From assembly GCA_007922225.1 (NCBI GenBank), contig ML679961.1, positions 69,854,890-69,918,889 on the forward strand: a DNA stretch of 64,000 nt, given 5' to 3'. Shown piece after piece: positions 49,104-64,000 of this stretch. The translations under genes and the position numbers were made by a program. Source of the stretch: Emydura subglobosa (lineage: Eukaryota; Chordata; Testudines; Chelidae). A model generated the notes under the pieces. It did no database searches and was not told the DNA's origin. It saw nothing but the letters and a program-made list of their open reading frames with translations. Positions within the stretch are counted from its first letter, which is position 1, and each line of letters starts with the position of its first letter.

Positions 49104-51161
49104 GTGCATGCGCGCCTGGTATCTCAGTGAAGTTGCTGTCTTCAGAGTCAAACCCAGCATGTATGTATCAGTAAGGTCTTCAGAAAAAACACCAACAAAG
49201 CAGTTTCCTCTCTAAAAACAAAGCAGCAGGTTAAGCCACTTTCTTTCTACCAACAGCAACACAGTGTGGAGATCAGCTATCCAATCTTACTGCAAATTGC
49301 AGGGTCAGCGCACAGCACAGGAGATGCAGACACACCCTAAAATGCCGTTTGACTAGTGAAGGGACATGGTCCACTCAAATCAGTCCCAAATGTACATTTC
49401 ATAATGGATAGGATCAAAAGGCATTCACACGTGTAAGACAATTAAGTGAAAAGGCTTTTCTTGTATTTAAATATTCCCTGGTGTCAGAGACCCAAGCTAC
49501 AACACAAGAAGCAGGAAAAGAAACTAACTAGGACCAGGAAGTAAAATATGACCCTGACTTCCAAAACCTGTGAAGGGCAAAAAGTAAACAAACAGCATCG
49601 GGGGGAGAAAGTAAAGGAGATTTTTAACATTCTTTTGGTTTTAATAAACTAAGTATTAGGCAACACAGGGAAACATCTTCTAAAACATGATTTTTATTCA
49701 GACAGTGTCCCTATATAAAAAACTATATGCTGGAACTGCCAAAGATGAATATGTAAACAGTTCTGCAGCAGTGGCACAGTTTAGTTTACCTGGTTGAAAA
49801 CATGCCTGTGTCCTGCAGATTACATACACACATGCTAATATAGATGCATATTTATAAAATACATTGCAAACACGGCATCACTTTTCTATATACCCCAAAA
49901 CCTAACAATCTAGGCAAAAAACCTGACAAAAGCCAGGAAAGGCAGAGTTAATGCTGGAACCTGGGGCTTTCCTTATCCCATTAATCCTGGGGATTGCAGG
50001 GGATTCTAGAGAGAGACTCATGTGACACCTAGAGCACTATGAGGTGGGTTAGGGTGGAGAGGCAGCAGCAGACTTAGTTTCTGGGTTTTTGCTGAGCTAA
50101 AGAACACAGGGTGACTATTTAGTGCCAGGTGCTCATTCTACTGCGGCAAGCTGGAACCCCATGAGTAGTGTGCGGTGTATGAAATGCTGAGGCATTGTGC
50201 ACACTAGCTCTTAGCTCACCTGCTTTGGCGTGCACTCTCACTAATGCACGGAAGCCACTCTCTAAAGCAGGTTTGTGTGCTCACAATGACACCACCACTC
50301 CACAGTTATTTGAGGTGCCAAGCCATAGTAAGAGCGGCATTGTAGGCTAACCTCCAATGCAGGACTCAAATGAAGTTCAGGAACAAGCTTTACCAGGTTT
50401 AAAATGACATCCTGTGGAGGCAAACTAGGGTCCCCACCTTTAAAACATATGTTCTTTAACACAGCTGAGGGGTGGTAATGTGAGCAAGGCATGGAGCCAA
50501 GCTGACTCTGCTGTACATAGGAGAAAAGCCAATGACTTCAGCACATTGCACCAGCTTACATTAAGGCCAAGTTTGCATCACCTGTAGCAAAAGCATTGCT
50601 GCCCCTTACTGCTGAAGCAGCACTGGCTGCCTATTGCCATAATACTATGGCAGCAGAGCTGCCTCCTGCTAGAACATTACAGGGGCCTGGCCACTCTGTT
50701 TGCAGTGGTGCCTCTGACGGAGCTATGGTGACCTGGTATTCCCTCCCCCAGGCTACAGACACAGAAATTTCCTCCTCCTTTCACCCCTATACTAGGAAAT
50801 CTGCTTCAGTTTTATAGCCTGAAATGTGCAGCAGACCAGTGTGACGTCACCATGAGAGCTGCTCTGCTAGGGCTGAGGGTTCCCTCTTCAAAGGGCACAT
50901 TTAGCCTGAGAGCAGAGCTGGGAGGGCCAGCATGGGGACTGTGACCTATAGACAGCGGGATGTGGGTACTCCCCTCCATTTTTCCGGGGGAGAAACGCCT
51001 TCGCTAGCCACAGTATCTCTTCTTCGTGTTAATGGGACTTTCTTATAACGATGCCCCGCCATGCAAGCCCTAAGAACGCCTCCCTGGGTCCTGAAGCTGA
51101 ACCGAACTAAAGAAAATGAAAGGAACACCAGGAGCATGTGTGGGCCTCATGCTGGGACACA

Positions 51162-51167
51162 TTTATT
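51162..51167 (-). promoter_or_regulatory. Poly(A) signal of the TMEM263-like gene
   Basis: AATAAA on the - strand, about 320 bases after the stop codon at 51488. It gives a short 3' UTR and a terminal exon of roughly 620 bases ending near 51145. Confidence 0.6.
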
Positions 51168-51487
51168 CCCCCTCCTCCTCCCCTCCAGAGAGACAGAGCC
51201 CAGTGCCTACTCCCACTCCTCTGTGCTCGGGAGAGCAAGAAAGGGGGAGGAAACTGCAAGTTGGAGACATCTGTGCTTGTAAAGCCCTCGGAGGAGCAAT
51301 GGCCCCCAGCATGTGACAGGAGTGAAAGGTATTTGCAGTGACTCTGTGAGCTCTGAGTCAGGCAGGTGTTGCTGAGCAGGAGTCTGTACCGGTGCTTTGC
51401 CCCCTCCCTGGGGCGGCTGTTCCCCATCTGAAGAGGTGCTGTATAGAGGGAGCGTATGGACTGATCTTTAGTGAGCTGCATTCAGGG

Positions 51488-57857
<6,370 letters not shown>

Positions 57858-58073
57858 CAGCATTTCTCAATCTGGAGATCCCAACCCAAAAAGGGGTTGG
57901 AGTATTGCCACCCTTACTTTTGTGCTGCCTTCAGAGTGGTGTGCCCGACAACAGCCTCCACTTTCCAGCCATCTGAAGGCAGCACAGAAGTAAAGGTGCT
58001 AATACTCTGACTCCCTTACAATAGCCTCGTGACCCCATTTTGGGTCGGGACCCCCGCAGTTTGAGAAATGCTG
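57858..58073. mobile_element. Foldback hAT-like MITE
   Basis: Ends are CAGCATTTCTCAA and TTTGAGAAATGCTG, near-perfect inverted repeats. Further inside, CACCCTTACTTTTGTGCTGC pairs with GCAGCACAGAAGTAAAGGTG, so almost the whole 216 bases can fold on itself. The terminal sequence is typical of vertebrate hAT derivatives. No clear 8-bp target duplication was seen. Confidence 0.82.
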
Positions 58074-59214
58074 GGTCTTAAAGAGCTTTACATGTTCATA
58101 TTTTGCTATTTTCAAATACATAATTATGCTTTGTTACAACACCGTGAAATTCAAGATTTAAATATCTGAAACTGTGAAATTCAAGATTTTAAAAATGCTA
58201 TGTCTGTGAAATGTACTAAAATGGACCATGAATTTGGTAGGGTCCTAGTAATAAGGCACAGCGCCACCCTGCAGCCCCTGAGGGAACTGCAGTTCATTCA
58301 TCTCTTCCTACTGTGCTGTTGGGGGTCAGGATTCCCCAGTGCCAAGTTCAAGGGTTTGCTATTTAACAACAAATCTCTCTCTGTTTGAACAGTCACATTA
58401 CAATCCTGCTCACTAATCCCATGATGCAGCTGGATGGAAGCTGTCTCAGCTACCGTGCTTTCCCCAGTCCTGTGCTATTCAGGCAATGAATGCTGTTGCT
58501 TTCCACCAAGATGGTTGCCACCAGCAAGAGGCCCAGAAATGCCAGCCTGAGTTTAGCCACTGATTTTTACATGTTAACTCACGAGGTCTGCAATCAGTGA
58601 GACATGCCTGCCGCTCACTGCCACCGGCCACTTGGGAGGCTCCTGCACTCAGCAAAATGGGAGCAGCTGTCTTCCAATCCCAGCACACCACAGGGCTCGT
58701 CACTGGCGCAACAAGCTTTAATTGTTTCCTGCACATGCCCTGTGAGAATTATTAGCTGCTGTAGTGTCTACCTTGCAGCGCTGAAAGACAGAGTTCAGGA
58801 GGGTAAATGTACAGTGATATGGAGTGGCTTGTTTTCCTTAGCTGAGTCTTGAGGGTGAAGCACTGTAAACTCTGATTATGGAAGTGTGATTATGTGTGTT
58901 GCATTTAGTCGCCACTGTAAAAGTAAGGAACTGGCAGGGTAGCCTTCAACCAGGGGATTACTGGCTAGGTCTGATACATTTTGGAAGGTGTTTTTTCCTC
59001 TTTGATTCCTGATTCACTATTTCCATTCCAGCTCCATGCCTTTAGTGCTAAGAGCCACCTGCTGGGCAGGTTTGTAGCACCTGGTGACAACATTGTTACT
59101 TTTGTAGGCTAGATGAGACACTAACCATATCTTTAAACTGAACAGCTCAAGGCTTTGGCATGATTAACTTTCCATCTGCACTACAAAATGTAACTGTGTT
59201 CGGTGGCAACCAGG
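58074..59214. other. Non-coding stretch, no gene recognised
   Basis: Short tandem echo TGTGAAATTCAAGATTT near 58142 and 58172. About 58420-58560 resembles 62440-62580 (GCTGGATGGAAGCTG, then GGCAATGAATGCTGCTGCTT), a pair of related non-coding segments. Confidence 0.45.
58420..58580. repeat. Dispersed duplicate, copy A
   Basis: Shares AACTGGATGGAAGCT-like, GGCAATGAATGCTG, TTTCCACCAAGATGGTTG and GAGGCCC.AAATGCCA with 62440-62580 in the same orientation. Family not recognised. Confidence 0.65.
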
Positions 59215-59500
59215 TAAAGCAACTTGTCCAGTGGATAGGTCACTAGACTGGGACTCTGGAGACCAGGGCTCCATTCTTAGCTCTACTGCTGACCTGGGTG
59301 TGACCTCGGGCAAGACACTTCCCTTCGCTGGGCCTGATTTTCCCCTTTTACTCTTCATCCGTTCTGTCTATTTCATTTCCAAACGCTTTAGGACAGTGAC
59401 TCTCTTTCCTTCTGTGTTTGTACAGTGTCTGGCATAATGGAGCCCTGATCTCTGGGGGGGCATCTACGCACATTATAATACAAATAAAAAACATCTACAA
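59215..59500 (+). mobile_element. tRNA-derived SINE, near full length
   Basis: The order is GTGGATAGGTCACTAGACTG, CTCTGGAGACCAGGGCTCCA, GACCTCGGGCAAGACACTTC, then AGGACAGTGACTCTCTTTCC, GTTTGTACAGTGTCTGGCAT and AATGGAGCCCTGATCTC. Head, body and tail are all recognisable. Confidence 0.75.
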
Positions 59501-60127
59501 CATGGTAGAGGTTATAATACTGATGGGCCCATATTAGTGGCCTTCGACAGGCTAAATGTGACTTCTGCCACTCACGTTCCAGCATCAGGAGGAAGGCAAT
59601 TTCAACAAGCCAGCTCCTACAAGCCAGCTCCAATGTACAATGGATACAGAAGGCTTGTGTGGCTGGCTGAGCAGGTCATTCAGGTACTTATAATATGCCA
59701 TAAGACTAGTGATACTATGGAAGGACATACCTAAAGGGATTCAGATTTCAGCCTGCCCTTGAAAAATTCTGAGGTGCACCAAGTTACATCACTGCTCACT
59801 CATACACCCACAATCTCAATTTCCAGCATGAGCCACATTAACCCATAACTGAAGCATCTCAGTGCAAAGAGTGGCAGCTGTCAACTGGACTTTACCATAG
59901 GTAGTTCCTTTCCTCATGTTGCAAGGACTAAAAAGTCTCAACCTAGTCTGGCTGAATCTTATTTTTTCAGATGTCCTGGGTCTGCCACCAACTTCTCTTC
60001 CCGTCTCTTTTGCAGCACATACAGCCTTTGGTTTAAGGCCTACTGGGAATGGGTATCTCAAACAGAATCAGAAACCCATGCTATTTATCTTCCTGCTGGA
60101 GTCACACAGCCACTAGGAGATTTAGAA

Positions 60128-60245
60128 CTGTAAGCTCTTTGGGTCAGGAACCATCTCTTCTTGTGCATGTGCAGTGCCTAGCACAATGAGGCCCTGATCC
60201 CAGGTTGGGGTCTTTAGGTGCGACTGCAGTAAATATTATTTTCTA
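60128..60245 (+). mobile_element. SINE 3' section
   Basis: CTGTAAGCTCTTTGGGTCAG, GTGCAGTGCCTAGCACAATG and AGGCCCTGATCCCAGGTTGG, ending near AATATTATTTTC. It is the same family tail as at 59370-59450. Confidence 0.72.
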
Positions 60246-61630
60246 CATTCAAATCACCAGACAAATCCACAAAGCAGCCTCAGGGCTCAGTAATCTCTCA
60301 GAGGCATAAAGCTGTTAGAATCTGATAGATAAAGCTTTCAGATTCTAGATGTTATTTTCTTTAAAAATCACCTGCAACTCAGCTGAAAAGATTTTTTTTA
60401 AACTCGCTTTTTGTAGGACCAATACAAACTCCACTGTTTTGTGTCCCTTCCCCCCTACTGGTTTGGTAGTGGTTGGTACAGTCTATTCTCAGAGCTGTTT
60501 TTAGCTGGTAGTTATGGAATCTGGCATGAACAGACCCTAAATGAGTTAGAAACTCCTGTTAAAAGCAGCAGCTCTGTTAATTCAGCACAGATAAAAACCC
60601 AGCATAAAAATAATTAATATTTGTGAAACGGAAAAGGACAAACTCTGTAGAGAAATAAAGGTCATTGTCACGCTTCTATGAGGGCTTGAGAAACAATGGG
60701 AGTAAACAACATGCTCCAACCGTCTGTAAGAAATGACTCCTCTTACTTGTTCTGGCGCTCCCTGGTGGGTTTTACACTATGGCAGATCCCTAGATCCCTG
60801 CAGGCTCCAGCCTTCTGTGTCCCACCCCGCTGGCTATGAGTCGTTCTACAGTGTTGCCACCTCTCAGGATTTTACTGGTAGTAACATAATTTTGGTCCCT
60901 GCTGCAGGCATATGAGAGAAAGACAACTCACTTTATAGGGAAGGAGGACTGAAATACAACCCATAGACCCTGACTTATAGTACTAGCTCTTCCATTGACT
61001 GATGTTAATATGCCTGTGCCCTTGGCGACCCTTAATATTAAACAAGGCTTCATACTGCTACCTTTTGAAGAGGTAACCATCACTCACGCATTTCACTGCT
61101 AAGATGTCTGAGAGCTTGTACAAGGACACTTCAGGCAGGGCTGGCAATAGAACCGCCTCTCGATTAACAGAGCCAAGCTCATCCACTTTGCCCCAGTCTT
61201 TCAGAAGGAAACCTGGTAAATTTGATGATTCTATAACTTACACTAACAGAGTGCGGCTCTGTGTCACCCTATAGCAGCTAGATCCTCTTTAGACATTTAT
61301 GATTCCGCTACTGCTCGTGCACAAAGAAATCAGGTTTCTTCGCTCAAGTGGCAGAGACTCATGTTTTTATTTCAGTCCCTGCAGATGACGCAAATGGTGT
61401 GTTGTTACAATAGGCTACACTGTCTGCAACTACTAGACCACCATCTGTTCCCAGAGCTAGAAATCAGGAATCTTGCTGTCCAGTCTTTCACTAGTGTCTC
61501 AGATATGCTTGTGTAACTCACCAGCTATGTATGTGTTGGCTCTCCCTTTATTTTACTGTTGCAATTTCTTGTGTTTGTGTAGCAGTTAATGGGAGCTGTC
61601 CCTTCAAGAACAGGGTGCGGCAGGCTGAGT
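60246..61630. other. Non-coding stretch, no gene recognised
   Basis: No exon, gene or clear repeat seen. Confidence 0.4.
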
Positions 61631-61635
61631 GCTTG

Positions 61636-61888
61636 GCTCATTTGTGGCAATCTGGGGTGTAAAAACATCCCTGCACAAATGGTCCTTGTGGACCCTGCTG
61701 TTGTGCAGTAAAAGTTCCCTAGGACACTTTGATCTACCTGCTTTGAAACAGGAGTAGATTAAAGTGCACCAGGAAACTTTTAGTGTGTGGCAGCAAGGTC
61801 CACATGAACACTTCTTGCATGGCAAACTAGCGTGGGATAGATTTACACCCCAATTTGCTACAAACTAAGCGTTCATGTAGACAAGCCC
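61636..61888. mobile_element. Palindromic hAT-like non-autonomous element, left end truncated
   Basis: The right end is GTTCATGTAGACAAGCCC, the complement of a GGGCTTGTCTACATGAAC terminus. The left arm GTGGCAATCTGGGGTGTAAA pairs with TTTACACCCCAATTTGCTAC on the right, and AGTAAAAGTTCCCTAGGACA pairs with the complement of its partner near 61768. The terminal bases of the left arm appear lost. Confidence 0.75.
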
Positions 61889-62237
61889 AGTGTGTGTTTG
61901 AGAGTGAGAGCGGGGTGTAGGAGAATTTGACTGTGTTTCCAGAGAGTGGAAGACCCTGCTGGTGTAAGCTCCTAAAGGACAGAACCTGGATTCAGTAAAC
62001 TTCTTTCCAGAAAGCCAGCTTCATTCTTACATTAGTATTCCTGGGGGACAAGAAGTTCAGGGCATTGCTAATAAACTATAGAGTTTTCCACCTGAAGGTC
62101 ACCAGATTGATTCCTGTCCAACTCCACAATGATTACAATTGGTTTCCATCTAATGAATGTTTGCATGCCCCTGGATGAGATGAGATGAGTTTCACAAGTC
62201 CCAGCTCCTGCTCCTATACCAAACTCAGCACCATGAG

Positions 62238-62315
62238 ATTGCAAGGTCTCCAGGGCAGGGACTGTCTGTGTGTGTCTGCAGCGCCTACCACAAAGGAGAC
62301 CCAACTTCAGTTTGG
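62238..62315 (+). mobile_element. SINE 3' fragment
   Basis: AGGTCTCCAGGGCAGGGACT and GTCTGTGTGTGTCTGCAGCG resemble the tail region at 59395-59445. Confidence 0.45.
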
Positions 62316-62439
62316 GCGTCTAGTCACGAGCAGCTGCCGTTTGGGGCCAAAAATCACCATACTCATTATACATTTTTCAGCCTAATTCCACAAGTTCTGT
62401 TTACACAGTCATGTTCTAACCCTATCCTGTCCCTTAAGC

Positions 62440-62580
62440 CCAAAGTGCAACTGGATGGAAGCTGGTTTAGAGTCTCAGCTGCCATAGCTCTCCCCACTTC
62501 TGTAGCATCTGGGCAATGAATGCTGCTGCTTTTCACCAAGATGGTTGTCATAAGCATGAGGCCCCAAAAATGCCAAGTTT
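62440..62580. repeat. Dispersed duplicate, copy B
   Basis: Counterpart of 58420-58580, about 4.0 kb downstream in the same orientation. Confidence 0.65.
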
Positions 62581-62625
62581 ACTTCAGTTTCATTGTCAAA
62601 CGCCCAGTGGGGGAGCTCAGAAATT

Positions 62626-62647
62626 GAGAGAGAGAGAGAGAGAGAGA
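62626..62647. repeat. (GA)n microsatellite
   Basis: Eleven GA units without interruption. Confidence 0.9.
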
Positions 62648-63219
62648 AAAGGCTGAAACGTTCTTTAAAGCAAATCTCATGCTTGTTTGGGGTCTGACAT
62701 GATTTTTGGCATTAGCAATACTGTAATCAGGGCAGGGAGTTGCCCTGTCAGTCTTCACAGGACTCCTTGAGCTAAAAGGCCATCAGGAAAAGAAGAGGCT
62801 GCCTAAACCCCACAACCACATTACACTCATCAGGGATGCAGAACTAGGTATGCTTGCCTGTCCCAGTGCCATACAGCAATAGACAGGTGCTAGCAGAAGG
62901 AGAAGCCCTTTGTTCTGTTGGTACGGCACTTTCAGTGGCTATGTCTCAAAAATATGTTTATAATCGCAGCTGTCAGCTTTGGAGAGGACAGGGCTGCACC
63001 CTTGCGTGGGCATGCACACTGCATCAGGGAGACGGCAGATGTGTGGCTAGAATGCTTCTCCCTGACAGCAAAGCTGGAAAAGACAGAGCACAACCAATTC
63101 ATGGCTCATATGTCCCACTGTTAGTCCTCATCCGGAACAAAAGTGACACTCCAAGACAAACCTCTGCCCCCAAAATTCACTCTGTTCCTCTATTGCTTCT
63201 AAACACCCCCCTCCACCTT

Positions 63220-63350
63220 AAACTTCCCATCTGTAACAATGGGGGTAATAGCACTTCCCTACCTCACAAGTTGTGAGGATAAAAATACTAAAGATTTTGA
63301 AGCACTTTAAAATTTACTGATGACAAGAGCTATATAAATAAGATATTATG
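63220..63350 (+). mobile_element. MIR-like SINE 3' half
   Basis: CCCATCTGTAACAATGGGGG, TTCCCTACCTCACAAG, then AAGATTTTGAAGCACTTTAA and AGCTATATAAATAAGATATT, the normal order of a MIR-like core and tail. Confidence 0.7.
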
Positions 63351-64000
63351 AAAAGCCTATCCCCATGGTATCTAAGAGCTGAATACACAAATTAAGGTAG
63401 TACTAACATTGTTCAAGGGGACAACAAATCTCCCTTCTTTGTGCTGCACAGATACACAGCTGTTTCCTAAGTATGTAAATGTACTCTCGGAATGAACATT
63501 TCTTCCACACCTATCCTCCTGTATCTTGCATGTAGACTCTTTTGGATCATTTGGCTCTCTTAGCATATGGGCCAAGGGAGATTCCAATATTGCACCAGGG
63601 ACTCTATTCTTCCATGTAGTTACTGAAGCAGACAAACCCCTGCTCCCAAGCAGCCATGGCAGAGTTGCTGGATCCTTCACTGACTAAGGCTGCAGATGCT
63701 TTGGAACTGTCACTGCTGTGACATATGATGATATGAGGCAGCTTTTCAGTGGAGCTGAAAACCAGGCCAGTGGTTTTCCTCTCAGAGTTGGCTGGATATT
63801 TAGGTCTCCCTGTGGAGGGAGAACTTCCTATAGTGGATGAAACATCCGGAATAACTGAGAGATGACAGCATTAAACCTCCCTCTTCTTCCCCCTAAAAAC
63901 AGATGCACTCCTCAAGTTCCACTCCAGAGATTTTGCACTAAATTACTGCTGCATTGCTTCCCCACTACGCAGTGGTGGACTGACTGGGGGTGGAGGGGAG
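63351..64000. other. Non-coding stretch to the window end
   Basis: Nothing recognised. Confidence 0.4.

Larger units (their letters stand above)
45530..51140. other. Intergenic region between two convergent genes
   Basis: No gene recognised. It holds a SINE (46205-46440) and simple repeats, including AAAG units at about 48467-48482. Short frames have no family resemblance. Confidence 0.45.

Overview
The window looks like vertebrate nuclear DNA from a sauropsid, most probably a turtle. It is gene-poor with spliced genes, and it carries CR1 LINE 3' ends with the typical ATTCTATGAT-type tail, tRNA-derived SINEs, many palindromic or short-TIR DNA transposon remnants, and solo LTRs. I see no bacterial, viral-genome or CRISPR-like organisation. 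The species assignment rests on repeat types recalled from experience and on the close match of one protein to amniote CHST1; it was not tested by a search.

Two genes are supported. The first is CHST1 (keratan sulfate Gal-6-O-sulfotransferase) on the + strand. Its whole 419-codon reading frame lies in one terminal exon (acceptor before 43552, CDS 43596-44855, poly(A) signal 45499-45504). A GC-rich, CpG-rich block at about 27.4-28.3 kb ends in a good splice donor (after 28039) and is the best candidate for its non-coding first exon and promoter. If so, roughly 28.0-43.5 kb is CHST1 5' intron territory. The second gene is a TMEM263-like membrane protein on the - strand. Its last coding exon (51771 down to 51488) and a nearby poly(A) signal (51162-51167) are clear; its first coding exon was not found. 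The genes are convergent, with about 5.6 kb between their 3' ends.

Region by region: 1-17.3 kb is intergenic with scattered CR1 and SINE pieces. 17.3-23 kb is a dense, layered repeat complex: two copies of an unidentified repeat, an inverted-repeat pair, two solo LTRs, and a palindromic DNA element inside one LTR. 27.4-28.3 kb is the CpG island. 29.6-31 kb holds a SINE split by a MITE, then a hAT-like element with a perfect 8-bp target duplication. 38.8-39.6 kb is a solo LTR with a perfect 5-bp target duplication. 43.5-45.5 kb is CHST1. 51.1-51.8 kb is the TMEM263-like exon. 52-64 kb is intergenic or intronic with SINE tails and two foldback elements.

The most interesting points are the TMEM263 paralogue beside CHST1 (a possible whole-genome-duplication partner of the TMEM263-CRY1 region), the readable order of nested insertions at 20-23 kb, and the overlapping uORF at the CHST1 start. 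No wholly new system was recognised.
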